From the NCBI RefSeq assembly GCF_029278565.1, contig NZ_CP119559.1:1674001-1738000 (forward strand): a stretch of 64,000 nt of DNA. The letters run 5' to 3'. This document shows, piece after piece, positions 26,069-35,072 of the stretch. Each line of letters begins with the position of its first letter. The first letter of the stretch is position 1. The DNA comes from Haloarcula halophila. Its GTDB lineage: Archaea; Halobacteriota; Halobacteria; Halobacteriales; Haloarculaceae. A program made the translations under genes and the position numbers. The notes beneath the pieces were generated by a model. It did no database searches, had not been told where the DNA came from, and saw only the letters and a list, made by a program, of their open reading frames with translations.

Positions 26069-26416
26069 TCACCGACTATCGTCGGACCTGCTCCCGAGGT
26101 GTGTCGCGTCGGCACCGAACTCCGCTTCCAGTAGCGCCGGCACGTCTCCGGGGACCACGTCGGAGTACCACCGGCCCCGCGGGTGGATCGCGACCGCGGT
26201 CCCCTCGGCGCTACAGAGACCGAGACAGCTCGTTTCGGCGACGTGGACCCGCGACCAGAAGACCCCACGCTCGCGGAGCCACGACTGGACCGCCTCGTAG
26301 ACTTCGTCACCGTGTGCCGCCCCACAGGCGGCGTGTTCCCCGTCTCTCGCGTTCGTACAGACCAGCACGTGGTCCGTGAAGCCGTTCTCGTTGATCGCCG
26401 CTGTGCGCTCGCGCAT
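26069..26416 (-). CDS. thioredoxin-like [2Fe-2S] ferredoxin
   Basis: A 115-residue protein. VLVCTNARDGEHAACG gives Cys20 and Cys31, and SCLGLC gives Cys64 and Cys68, the ligand pattern of the thioredoxin-like [2Fe-2S] family. GTAVAIHPRGRWYSDV matches the ending of that fold and the C-terminal domain of the neighbouring CbiX. It is the last gene of the leftward chlID-cbtB-cbtA unit, sharing one base with the cbtA stop (TGATG). Likely a redox partner in cobalt insertion or transport. Confidence 0.88.
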   Translation of the reverse strand: MRERTAAINENGFTDHVLVCTNARDGEHAACGAAHGDEVYEAVQSWLRERGVFWSRVHVAETSCLGLCSAEGTAVAIHPRGRWYSDVVPGDVPALLEAEFGADATHLGSRSDDSR

Positions 26417-27207
26417 CAGTCCGCGGCGGGTGGTCCGTCGGGCAGTTCCGTCCCGACATCCCCGACCGGCTGGTCGTCGGATCGACCACTGAGCCAGGCG
26501 TGGGTCCCGGCGAGGGTGAGCCAGAGCAACACCTGGCCGAAGACGATCAGCCCGGTCAGTCCCGTCGCGACCTCGGCGGGCACCGTGTTCGCGACGCCGT
26601 TTGTCGGCACGAGAGCGACCGGGACCGCGAGCAGAGAGTACGGTACCACTGCGACGACGGCGCTACGGGCTCGCGACCGTGTCGCCCGGAGTCGGTCGTA
26701 CGCGACGAACGCCGACAGACTGACCAGCGCAGTTGCGGCCATCATCCCGCCGTAGAGCAGGAGCCGGGTGTCCGTCGGCAGTGACTGTTCGACACCGGGC
26801 GGCTGTGGCGGCAGGACGAGCCACGGCCCGCCGGAGACGGTGAGAAAGCCCGCGGCAGCGAGGAGGACGCTCTTCGTGGCCCCGGTGCCCGGAAGCAGCG
26901 GTTCGAGGAAGTAGTACGCGACCCCGAAGACGACGACGCCCAGGAGGACGCCCCAGAGCACGCCCGACACCACGCTCACGGAGTTCGTCATCGCCATCGA
27001 GACGGCGCTGTCGTGGTGGCTACCCCCAGCGTGGCCCTCGGTTTCGGCTGCGTGCTCGTGCCCGTGTTCGCCGGCCTGGTCACCCCCGTGAGCCAGTTCG
27101 TCCGCGAAGGCGACGAGGGGGTTCGCGACCAGCGCCACGAGAAGGCCAAACACCAGTCCCGCGACGACGCCTGCTTTCACGCCTCGACGGAGATACGCGA
27201 AGAACAT
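26416..27207 (-). CDS. cbtA: cobalt transport membrane protein CbtA
   Basis: A 263-residue protein with about six membrane helices. A His-rich external loop after the first helix (about 40-65: GEHGHEHAAETEGHAGGSHH) is suited to metal binding. GGPWLVLPPQPPGVE near 128 matches the CbtA family, predicted cobalt transporters found with CbtB. In bacteria these genes are usually under B12 riboswitches; no such element is visible here. It lies two bases after cbtB. Confidence 0.9.
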   Translation of the reverse strand: MFFAYLRRGVKAGVVAGLVFGLLVALVANPLVAFADELAHGGDQAGEHGHEHAAETEGHAGGSHHDSAVSMAMTNSVSVVSGVLWGVLLGVVVFGVAYYFLEPLLPGTGATKSVLLAAAGFLTVSGGPWLVLPPQPPGVEQSLPTDTRLLLYGGMMAATALVSLSAFVAYDRLRATRSRARSAVVAVVPYSLLAVPVALVPTNGVANTVPAEVATGLTGLIVFGQVLLWLTLAGTHAWLSGRSDDQPVGDVGTELPDGPPAAD

Positions 27208-27209
27208 CC

Positions 27210-27398
27210 TCAGTGGCAGGTGACGCCCGCGGCGTGTCGGAAGTTGTGCAGCGAGTCGTGGACCATCGGGTCCTGGACGAAAAGCAGTGCGAACCCGAGC
27301 GCGACGACGAGTACTCCCCCGAGCGCCATCTGCATCGGCGTCAGTTCCCCGCGAGCCTGTGCGATTCGACCGTGAACGCTGTCGTTGGCAGTCGCCAT
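27210..27398 (-). CDS. cbtB: cobalt transport subunit CbtB
   Basis: A 62-residue protein with a single membrane helix (about 23-41) and a C-terminal His-rich end, VHDSLHNFRHAAGVTCH, with Cys61, a typical CbtB metal-binding tail. It works with CbtA. It starts 40 bases after the chlID stop, and that gap is AT-rich with a TATA-like ATTTACAA on the minus strand, so it may have its own promoter in addition to read-through. Confidence 0.9.
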   Translation of the reverse strand: MATANDSVHGRIAQARGELTPMQMALGGVLVVALGFALLFVQDPMVHDSLHNFRHAAGVTCH

Positions 27399-27438
27399 TC
27401 TAAACTACAGTTGAACAAAACCAAGCTAGATTGTAAAT

Positions 27439-29568
27439 CTACCGACCGAGCGAAAGCTCGCTTTCACGAGCGGTGCCGACGGCCGCGTCGATCCGTTCGG
27501 CCGACAGCGCCGACAGCGGGACGTGGTCGCCGTCGGTCTCCGCCGCGACGGTCTCGGTCAGGCCGGACCGGCCACCCTCGCCCGCGTCGACGACGACGAC
27601 GTGTGGGCCAGTCTCGCTCAACTGTCTCGCGGCTTCGCGGGTCTCGGCGACCGGACTCCCCGCCGCGACGTTGGCGCGACCGTCGGTGACTACCACCACG
27701 ACGCCGGCGTCCGGATCGGCACGGTCGAGGACGTCCGCGGCGGTCCGGAGGCCGGCGGGCAGCGGTGTCCGGTCCCCGGTCGGGATCTCCTTGAGGTGGC
27801 GAGCGGCGAGGCTGACGCTGTCGGTCGGCGGGAGCAACACGTCCGCCCCGTCGCCGGCGAAGGTGACGAACGCCACCTCGTCGCGCTGCTGGTACGCGTC
27901 TTTCAGCAGTTCGAGGACGGTCCCCTTCGCCGCCCGCATCGCGGGCCGCATCGACGCGCTGGCGTCCACGACGAACACAACCAGCGCCGAGGTGTCACCC
28001 CGACGGACGGACTGTCGGAGGTCCCGTGATTCGACCGTCGACGCGCCGCGGGCCGACGCCGCCCGGACCGAGGCCGCGGCGTCGACGTGCCGGTCCGACT
28101 CCGCCGGTCGACTCCGGACTCTGGCCCCGTCGGTGTCGGCGTGTGGCCGCGTCTCCGACCGGGACCCCCCGTTCGCCCGGCCGTCCTCGACCGCTTCGGG
28201 CGCAGAGAGGTCCGGTGCGCCCCCGGAACCGATGTCGGCCCGGGACTGTCCCGGGACCATGGGTGTCCCGTCGTCGTTGTCCTCCGTCTCGCCCTCGTCG
28301 TCCATCGTCGCTGGTTCGTCGTCGCCGGACTCGCCGTCGCCACCCTGTTCCGGGGACGGGGAGTCGCGCTCGTCGTTCTCACCGCCGTCGGACTGGTCGG
28401 ACTCTGGCGGCGGCGTCTCCGACTCACCGTCGTCCCCGGGATCGGCGTCGCCGTCCGTCGCTTCCTCGCCGTCGGCCGGCTCCTCGCCGTCGTCGTCGGA
28501 CTCGCTCTCACCGTCGCCGGTCGAATCGTCGAACCGGTCGTCAACGAGATCGTCCAAGTCCGGCGTCTCCTCGAACGGTCGGGAGCGGAGCCGATGGGGG
28601 AGCGCCAGTTCCGCCGCCTCTCGTACGTCCGGTTCGATGACCCTCGGGCGGTCGTCGAGCGCGGCGAGCGTCATCGCCGTCCGGGCCGTCGCGATGTCGC
28701 CCCGGTGTCCGTCGATCCCGGCGTCGCGACACAGTTCGGCGATCTCTCTGGTGAACTCGGCCGGAAGCTCGACGTCGGGGAGGCGCTCGCGGGCGCGTCG
28801 TAACTGTTCCTCGAACGCGTCGTCGTCCTCGCCGTCCTCCGCGGCGTCTCCCGAACCCCAGCCGTCCGATCGGCCGATAGCCTGGTCGACGATGCGGACC
28901 CGCTGGTCGAGGTCGTCACAGGCGGTGACCGTCGCCTGGAGCGCGAACCGGTCCCGAAGCTGTGGCCTGAGCTCTCCCTCCTCGGGGTTCATCGTCCCGA
29001 CGAGAGTGAACCGGGCCGGGTGGGTGACGCTGACGCCGTCGCGCTCGACCCTGTTGACCCCGCTCGCCGCCGCATCCAGCAGTACGTCGACGAGGTGGTC
29101 GTCGAGGAGGTTCACCTCGTCGACGTAGAGAATCCCGCGGTTCGCACGGGCCAACAGTCCGGGGTCGAACTCGGCCTGGCCGTCGAGTGCGTCGGCCACC
29201 GAGAGGGTGCCGACGACCCGTTCGCGGGTCGCACCGAGCGGGAGCGTCACCAGCGGGACCGACCGCTCGGTCGTCGGCGGATCGGCCCGCTCGCGACAGT
29301 CCTCACACTGTTGGTCGGGCCTATCCGGGGGACAGCCGTACGGACAGTCCGCGACGACGGTCTGGTCGGGAAGGAGGTCGGCCAGCGCCCGCACCGCCGT
29401 GGATTTGGCCGTCCCCTTCTCGCCCTGGACGAGCAGCCCGTTCAGTTCGTCGTTCGCGCCGACAGCCACCAACGCCCGCTTGAGTTCGGCCTGTCCGACG
29501 ATCTCCGCCAGCGAGAGCGACCCACCCCGGTCCTGCGAAGCTTTTTTGTCCCCAGCATAATCAACCAT
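27439..29568 (-). CDS. ChlID-type chelatase: AAA+ ATPase joined to a VWA domain
   Basis: A 709-residue protein. Residues about 18-360 are a BchI/ChlI-type AAA+ module with Walker A GEKGTAKS (49-56), YVDEVNLL as Walker B, and inserted CPYGCPP and QQCEDC cysteines near 74-90. Residues about 375-505 are an Asp/Glu/Ser/Pro-rich linker. Residues about 528-700 are a von Willebrand A domain with MIDAS DASAS at about 535. It pairs with CobN as the motor of cobalt (or magnesium) chelation. The start at 29568 is favoured, since TATA on the minus strand (29591-29599) is 27 bases away, giving a leaderless mRNA. Confidence 0.92.
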   Translation of the reverse strand: MVDYAGDKKASQDRGGSLSLAEIVGQAELKRALVAVGANDELNGLLVQGEKGTAKSTAVRALADLLPDQTVVADCPYGCPPDRPDQQCEDCRERADPPTTERSVPLVTLPLGATRERVVGTLSVADALDGQAEFDPGLLARANRGILYVDEVNLLDDHLVDVLLDAAASGVNRVERDGVSVTHPARFTLVGTMNPEEGELRPQLRDRFALQATVTACDDLDQRVRIVDQAIGRSDGWGSGDAAEDGEDDDAFEEQLRRARERLPDVELPAEFTREIAELCRDAGIDGHRGDIATARTAMTLAALDDRPRVIEPDVREAAELALPHRLRSRPFEETPDLDDLVDDRFDDSTGDGESESDDDGEEPADGEEATDGDADPGDDGESETPPPESDQSDGGENDERDSPSPEQGGDGESGDDEPATMDDEGETEDNDDGTPMVPGQSRADIGSGGAPDLSAPEAVEDGRANGGSRSETRPHADTDGARVRSRPAESDRHVDAAASVRAASARGASTVESRDLRQSVRRGDTSALVVFVVDASASMRPAMRAAKGTVLELLKDAYQQRDEVAFVTFAGDGADVLLPPTDSVSLAARHLKEIPTGDRTPLPAGLRTAADVLDRADPDAGVVVVVTDGRANVAAGSPVAETREAARQLSETGPHVVVVDAGEGGRSGLTETVAAETDGDHVPLSALSAERIDAAVGTARESELSLGR

Positions 29569-29599
29569 AGTTGTCTTAGCACAACGGAGATTTAATAAC
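29562..29599. promoter_or_regulatory. divergent chlID/cobN promoter with candidate operator
   Basis: CAACCATAGTTGT at 29562-29574 covers the chlID start codon and matches CAACCAAAATTGT before cbiT at 11 of 13 positions. It overlaps a second dyad, GTTGT-CTTAGC-ACAAC (29570-29585). On the minus strand GTTATTAAA (29599-29591) is the likely chlID TATA box; on the plus strand GCATAATC at 29555-29562 may serve cobN. A repressor bound here would block both directions. Confidence 0.6.
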
Positions 29600-29602
29600 G
29601 TT

Positions 29603-32600
29603 ATGCCAACAATCGGCCTATACACAGCGACCGAAAACGAGCTCGGCGCCGTCCAGCGGGCGGCACAACGGACGGACGCCGACCTGGTCGTTCGCTCGGA
29701 GAGCGACCTCGACGACCGGGCGGACGTCGACGCCTTCCTCGACGAACTCGACGACGCGACGGCGGTGATCTGCTGGCTCCACGGTGCCGAGGAGAGCATG
29801 CCGGGCTACGACCACGCCGTCGGTCGGCTGGCCGACGCCGGCGTCCCGCTGGTCGTCAAATCGACCGGTGACGCCTACGCACTCGAAGACACGTCGATCG
29901 CCGCCGAGGATCGCGATCGGGTGTACGAGTACTTAGAGAAGGGCGGAACCGGCAACGTCGCCAACTGCGTCCGTTTTCTCGTCGACGAATACGGCGACGA
30001 GTCCCGCGCGTACGACGACCCCGTATCGCTCCCGACCGAGGGGGTCTACCACCCCGATCACCCGGGAGCGTCCTACGAGGAACTGCGGGCGACGTTCGAT
30101 CCGGAGACGCCGACGGTGGCGATCTGGTTCTACGAGTCCCACTGGACACACGAGAACACACGGTACGTCGACGCGCAGGTCCGGGCCGTCGAGGCACAGG
30201 GTGCGGACGCGCTGCCGATCTTCTGTAACCCGGCGACCGACAGCGACGAGCAGTGGGACGCCGAGCGCGTGACCGACGAGTGGCTCCTCGAAGCGGGGGA
30301 GCCGGTCGTCGACGCCGTCCTCTCGTCGTTCATGTTCTCGCTCTCGATGGACGAGCGGGGGCGGGCAGCCGACGACGAGGGCGACGGCGCGGCCGACGTG
30401 TTCCTCGACCGCCTGGGCGTCCCCGTCGTCCAGACGGTGACGACGATGCGGTCCCGGTCCCGGTACGAGTCCAGTGACACCGGCGTCATGGGCTTCGAAC
30501 TCGCGCTGTCGGTCGCGCTCCCGGAGTTCGACGGCAACGTCGTCACCCACCCGATCAGCGGCAAGGAACGGATCGACGACGAGGCCGACATCGGTACCGC
30601 CCCGAAACAGCACTTCCCGATGGACGACCGGGTCGACCACGCCGCCCGCCTCGCGGTCAACTGGGCGCGGCTCCGACACACCCCGAACCGGGAGAAACAG
30701 GTCGCGGTGGTCCTGCACAACTACCCGCCCAGCGACGACGGCATCGGCACCGCCTTCGGACTCGACAGCCCCGAGAGCACCGTCAACCTCCTCGAAGAGC
30801 TCCGCGAGCGGGGGTACGACCTCGGGAACCGCACACCGGAGAGCGGCCAGGCCCTCGTCGAACGACTGACCGACCAGTTGACCCTCGACGACCGCTGGGT
30901 CGCCCCCGACGACGTCCGCGAGCGCAGCGTCGACGTCGTCCCGACCGAGCAGTACGGCGAGTGGTTCCAGACCCTGGACGAGCGGTTCCAGGCGAACGTC
31001 CGCGAGGAGTGGGGCTCGGTACCCGACCGCCCGTTCGCCATCCCCGGCGTCGAGTTCGGGAACGTCCTCGTCACCGTCCAGCCACCCCGTGGGTTCGGGA
31101 TGGACCCATCGAAGGTGTACCACGACTCGGACCTCCAGCCGCCCCACGACTACGTGGCCTTCTACGGCTGGCTCCGGAACACCTTCGAGGCCGACGCGGT
31201 CGTCCATCTGGGTACCCACGGGAGCCTGGAGTGGCTCCCCGGGAAGACGGTCGGACTCGACGGCGAGAGCGCCCCGGACCAACTGATCGACGACGTCCCG
31301 AACGTCTACCCCTACATCATCAACAACCCCGGCGAGGGGACACAGGCCAAGCGGCGCTCCTACGCCGCCATCGTCGACTACCTGACGCCCGTGATGTCCA
31401 ACGCCGGGACCTACGACGAGTTGGCCGAGCTGGAGGAGCTGGCCGACCAGTACCGCGAGGCGGGCATGGAGGACGCACGGACCGACGACGGCGACCACCT
31501 CGAAGCGCTGCTGCGCGAGACGATCGCGGAGTTGGACCTCGCGGTGGAGTTGGGGATCAGCGGCGAGATCGACGAGACGGTCGACGTCCGTGGCCCGGAG
31601 GCCGCCGGCACCACGCTGGCCGAGGGTTCGGTGTCCGGCGACGAACTCTCGATCGACGAACTCGTCGAACGGGTCCACGAGTATCTCACCGACGTGAAGA
31701 CGACCCAGATCAGGCTGGGGCTGCACACGATGGGCGAACCCCCCGAATCCGACCGCCTCGTCGAGTACCTCGTCGCGCTCACCCGGTTGGAGAACCCCGG
31801 CGGGCCGAGCCTCCGGGAGAGCGTCGCCGGCGTCCTCGGCGTCGACTACGAGCGGATGCTCGACGAACCGGGTGCCTACGACGAGGACCTGGGGATGACG
31901 TTCTCGGAGGCGGCCGACGAGGTCTACGAGACCAGCCTCGACCTCGTCGAGACGCTGGCCGGACACGGCTTCGACCTCCCGGCGTCCGAGGTGGACGCGG
32001 GGCCGGACGACGAACTGAACATGAACCTCCTCGTCGTGGACATCGACCCGATCGGGGACGCCCGCGCGAAGTCCGGTGCCCACGACGACCTCCGGAAGGC
32101 GCTGTCGTTCATCTGTTCGGAGGTCGCGCCACGTGTCCGTGGTGCGACCGACGAGATCCCGCGGACGGCCGAGGCGCTGGCCGGCGAGTACGTCCCGCCC
32201 GGCGGCAGCGGCGCACCCACCCGCGGCGGGGTCGATCTGCTCCCGACGGGGCGGAACTTCTACACGCTCGATCCGCGGAAGGTCCCGGCCAAGAGCGCCT
32301 GGCGCGTCGGCCGGGAGGTCGCCGACGGGATCGCCCAACGGCACGCCGACGAGCACGGCGAGTATCCCGAGGAGATCGGCGTCGTCGCCTGGGGGACCCC
32401 CACGGTTCGGACCCGCGGCGAGACGATCGCGCAGGTGCTCGCACTGATGGGCGTCGAACCCGAGTGGACCGACGCCGGCCGTGTCGACGACGTGACGCCG
32501 ATCCCCCTCGACGAACTGGATCGGCCCCGGATCGACGTCACCACGCGGGTGTCGGGGCTCTTTCGCGACGCCTTCCCGCAGGCAGCGGGCGTGATCCACG

Positions 32601-33481
32601 ACGCCGTCGACGCTGTCGTCGCCCTCGACGAACCCCACGAGATGAACTACGTGAAAAAGCACGTCGAGGAAGAGGCCGACCGGCTCGACGAGCAGGGGAT
32701 CGAGGACCCCGACGCCGCGGCGAAACACCGCGTGTTCACGACCCGGCCGGGCGGCTACGGCGCCGGCACGAACAAGGCTGTCGACGAGGGCAACTGGGAC
32801 GACCGCTCGGACCTCGCGGACGTCTACGTCCAGTGGGGCGGCTACGCGCTCGGGAGTCGCGGCGGCGTGACCGAGGCCCACGACGCCTTCGAGCGGCGGC
32901 TGGGCAGCGTCGACGCCACCGTCAAGATCGAAGACACCGCCGAACAGGACGAGTTCGACAGCTCCGACTGGTACGCCTTCCACGGCGGCTTCATCACCGC
33001 CGTCTCCGAGATCGCGGGCGAGGAACCGGCCTCCTACGTCGGCGACTCCAGCGACCCCGACAACGTCTCGGTCTACACCAACGAGGAGAAAGTCCGGAAG
33101 GCGATGCGGGCCCGCGTGCTCAACCCCGAGTGGCTCGACAGCATGGAGGACCACGACTACAAGGGGGCCGGCGACCTCTCGACGACGGTCGACGTGGTGC
33201 TGGGCTGGGACGCGACCACCGGCGTCGTCAGCGATACCCTCTGGGCGGATCTCGCCGGGAAGTACGCCTTCGACGAGGACCGCCAGGAGTGGCTGCGGGA
33301 CGTGAACCCGTGGGCCTTAGAGAGCATCACCGACACGCTGCTGGAGGCCATCGACCGCGGTCTTTGGGACGCCGACGAGGAGACCGCCGACCGGCTCCGG
33401 GACCTCAACCTCCGGGTCGACGGCGACCTCGAAGCCCGTGCCGGGAGCGACCGGCCGGAGGTGACGAGCGATGACGACTGA
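29603..33481 (+). CDS. cobN: cobaltochelatase large subunit
   Basis: A 1292-residue protein matching the CobN/BchH family over its full usual length. Visible blocks include VICWLHGAEESMPG near the N-terminus, VVQTVTTMRSRSRYESSDTG, VHLGTHGSLEWLPGKTVGL, and ARVLNPEWLDSMEDHDYKGA near the end. CobN binds the corrin or porphyrin substrate and inserts Co(II) using ATP hydrolysis by the CobS/T or ChlI/D partners. The ChlID protein encoded divergently is the obvious partner. Cbi-type ring enzymes beside an aerobic-type chelatase is a known haloarchaeal oddity. Its end overlaps cbiC by 11 bases. Confidence 0.95.
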   Translation: MPTIGLYTATENELGAVQRAAQRTDADLVVRSESDLDDRADVDAFLDELDDATAVICWLHGAEESMPGYDHAVGRLADAGVPLVVKSTGDAYALEDTSIAAEDRDRVYEYLEKGGTGNVANCVRFLVDEYGDESRAYDDPVSLPTEGVYHPDHPGASYEELRATFDPETPTVAIWFYESHWTHENTRYVDAQVRAVEAQGADALPIFCNPATDSDEQWDAERVTDEWLLEAGEPVVDAVLSSFMFSLSMDERGRAADDEGDGAADVFLDRLGVPVVQTVTTMRSRSRYESSDTGVMGFELALSVALPEFDGNVVTHPISGKERIDDEADIGTAPKQHFPMDDRVDHAARLAVNWARLRHTPNREKQVAVVLHNYPPSDDGIGTAFGLDSPESTVNLLEELRERGYDLGNRTPESGQALVERLTDQLTLDDRWVAPDDVRERSVDVVPTEQYGEWFQTLDERFQANVREEWGSVPDRPFAIPGVEFGNVLVTVQPPRGFGMDPSKVYHDSDLQPPHDYVAFYGWLRNTFEADAVVHLGTHGSLEWLPGKTVGLDGESAPDQLIDDVPNVYPYIINNPGEGTQAKRRSYAAIVDYLTPVMSNAGTYDELAELEELADQYREAGMEDARTDDGDHLEALLRETIAELDLAVELGISGEIDETVDVRGPEAAGTTLAEGSVSGDELSIDELVERVHEYLTDVKTTQIRLGLHTMGEPPESDRLVEYLVALTRLENPGGPSLRESVAGVLGVDYERMLDEPGAYDEDLGMTFSEAADEVYETSLDLVETLAGHGFDLPASEVDAGPDDELNMNLLVVDIDPIGDARAKSGAHDDLRKALSFICSEVAPRVRGATDEIPRTAEALAGEYVPPGGSGAPTRGGVDLLPTGRNFYTLDPRKVPAKSAWRVGREVADGIAQRHADEHGEYPEEIGVVAWGTPTVRTRGETIAQVLALMGVEPEWTDAGRVDDVTPIPLDELDRPRIDVTTRVSGLFRDAFPQAAGVIHDAVDAVVALDEPHEMNYVKKHVEEEADRLDEQGIEDPDAAAKHRVFTTRPGGYGAGTNKAVDEGNWDDRSDLADVYVQWGGYALGSRGGVTEAHDAFERRLGSVDATVKIEDTAEQDEFDSSDWYAFHGGFITAVSEIAGEEPASYVGDSSDPDNVSVYTNEEKVRKAMRARVLNPEWLDSMEDHDYKGAGDLSTTVDVVLGWDATTGVVSDTLWADLAGKYAFDEDRQEWLRDVNPWALESITDTLLEAIDRGLWDADEETADRLRDLNLRVDGDLEARAGSDRPEVTSDDD

Positions 33482-34181
33482 GGAGCGAGAGGCGGAGACC
33501 GACGAGTTCGAGGCCTACGCCGACCTCGGTGCGACGACCGAGAACGCGATGGACATCGCCGAGACGAGCATGGATCGGGTGCGGGAGTTGGTCCCGGACG
33601 AGACGCTGGCGGACCGGATTCGCCAGAAGAGCGTCCACGCGACCGGTGACCCGGAGTTCCAGCACCTCGTGCGGTTCACCGGCGCGACCGACGAGGAACC
33701 GGTGGTCGCCGGCGCGCGCGCCGTGCTCGACGAGCGCCCCATCGTCACCGACATCACGATGGTGAAGTCGGGGATCACCGGCCGGGGCCACGACTGTCCC
33801 GTCCGGAAGGCCATCGGCAACGGTGCCGACCTCGCGGCGGAGACGGGGATGACCCGGACGGCGGCGTCGGTCCTCGAACTCGACCGGGAGGGCGTCTACG
33901 ACGGTGCCATCGCCACCGTCGGGAACGCGCCGACCGCGGCGCTCGCGCTGGCGGACTGCATCGATGACGGGACCCGGCCCGCCGTCGTCGTCGCCACGCC
34001 GGTGGGTTTCGTCAAGGCCGCCGAGAGCCGTGACCGCCTCCGGGCGGTCGCCGAGGCACACGGCGTCCCGGCGATCACGACCGTCGGCCGCCGCGGCGGG
34101 AGCGGGCTGGCGGCCGGCCTGACGAACGAACTCGTCCACGTGGCAAGCGACGCTCGAAACGACGAGGTCACGCTGCCGTGA
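33471..34181 (+). CDS. cbiC: cobalt-precorrin-8 methylmutase
   Basis: A 236-residue protein. QKSVHATGDPEF carries the probable catalytic His56, and TDITMVKSGITGR, VGNAPTAALAL and VGFVKAAESRDRL are family blocks of CbiC/CobH. The enzyme moves the methyl group from C11 to C12 to give cobyrinate. The Glu/Asp-rich first 20 residues are an extension. It overlaps cobN upstream and cbiE downstream (GTGA), so the three are one operon. Confidence 0.93.
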   Translation: MTTEEREAETDEFEAYADLGATTENAMDIAETSMDRVRELVPDETLADRIRQKSVHATGDPEFQHLVRFTGATDEEPVVAGARAVLDERPIVTDITMVKSGITGRGHDCPVRKAIGNGADLAAETGMTRTAASVLELDREGVYDGAIATVGNAPTAALALADCIDDGTRPAVVVATPVGFVKAAESRDRLRAVAEAHGVPAITTVGRRGGSGLAAGLTNELVHVASDARNDEVTLP

Positions 34182-34942
34182 GCGACGACTACGACCTGGA
34201 CTCCGGCCCGGACCCCGCCGATCTGGCGGCGGCGGCTTCGGAATCGGCGTCCGATCGGTCCGAAGCGCCAGTGGACGCGGTCGGGATCGGCCCGGGTAAC
34301 CCGGAGTACCTGACCCCGCGCGGCGAGCGGGCGATCCACGAGGCCGAGGTCGTCGTCGGGTTCGAGACCGTCGTCGACTACGTCCGCGAGCGGACCGAGG
34401 CCGACTGTCTCACCTGCGGGTACCGCGACGAGGGCGAGACACTGGCGACCTTCGCCGACCGCGTGGCCGACGGGGCGACCGGAACGGCCGTGTTGATGGG
34501 CGACCCGAACCACTCGGGGTATCAGTTCGTCGGGAAGGTCCAGGCCGCCGTCGACCGGCCGGTCCGGATCGTCCCGGGAATCTCCTCGCTACAGGTGGCT
34601 GCAAGTCGGGCGCGGACCCCGATGGAGGCGACGACCTTCGTCACCCTGCACAAGAGCGGGGAGATCACGCCGGATCTCGACCGGCTCAGAGAGGCGGTCG
34701 GCGAGCGACACCTGCTCGTGCTCCCGCGCCCCTACGACTGGATGCCCGAGGACATCGCCGCCGACGTGCTCGATGCAGGAGCGTCGCCGTCGCTGGAGGC
34801 GCTCGTCTTCGAGCGGCTCACACACGACGACGAAGCGGTGACGACGACGACACTCGGCGAACTCGGGGCACGCACCGCGGACTCGGACGCGTCCACCTCA
34901 CCGTTCTCCGATCTCTCCGTACTGGCCGTCCGGGCCGACTGA
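34178..34942 (+). CDS. cbiE: cobalt-precorrin-7 C5-methyltransferase
   Basis: A 254-residue tetrapyrrole methylase that starts with GTG inside the cbiC stop. An acidic extension of about 30 residues precedes DAVGIGPGNPEYLTPRG, VVVGFETVVDYV, LMGDPNHSGYQFVGKV and VPGISSLQVAASR. The GDPNHSGY form and cbiC linkage indicate CbiE, which methylates C5; its usual partner CbiT starts the other operon in this cluster. Confidence 0.9.
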   Translation: MSDDYDLDSGPDPADLAAAASESASDRSEAPVDAVGIGPGNPEYLTPRGERAIHEAEVVVGFETVVDYVRERTEADCLTCGYRDEGETLATFADRVADGATGTAVLMGDPNHSGYQFVGKVQAAVDRPVRIVPGISSLQVAASRARTPMEATTFVTLHKSGEITPDLDRLREAVGERHLLVLPRPYDWMPEDIAADVLDAGASPSLEALVFERLTHDDEAVTTTTLGELGARTADSDASTSPFSDLSVLAVRAD

Positions 34943-35024
34943 AGACCGGGACGCCGTCGGTCTCTCTCACCTACCGGCCTGTACCGACCACAACTTATTT
35001 GCGAATCCGTCGCAACGCGTAAGA

Positions 35025-35037
35025 CAAGCCGAATTGG
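35025..35037. promoter_or_regulatory. weak copy of the cobalamin box before the second cbiX
   Basis: CAAGCCGAATTGG matches the cbiT box at 9 of 13 positions, keeping the CAA...AATTG arms. It sits 36 bases before the ATG at 35073. The match alone is not significant; it is listed because of the cluster context. Confidence 0.3.
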
Positions 35038-35072
35038 GATAACTAAAATAAGATTTACTGGCCCGACGATCC

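Noticed and set aside
29603-29603. B12 riboswitch before cobN or cbiT
   Set aside because: The intergenic spaces (35 bases before cobN, about 150 before cbiT) show no B12-box-like sequence and are too short or AT-rich for a cobalamin riboswitch.
29933-33154. 1073-codon reverse open frame opposite cobN
   Set aside because: Very long, but it is the complement of a highly biased GC-rich gene; its repetitive Val/Asp/Gly/Arg text has no domain, and CobN on the other strand is full length.
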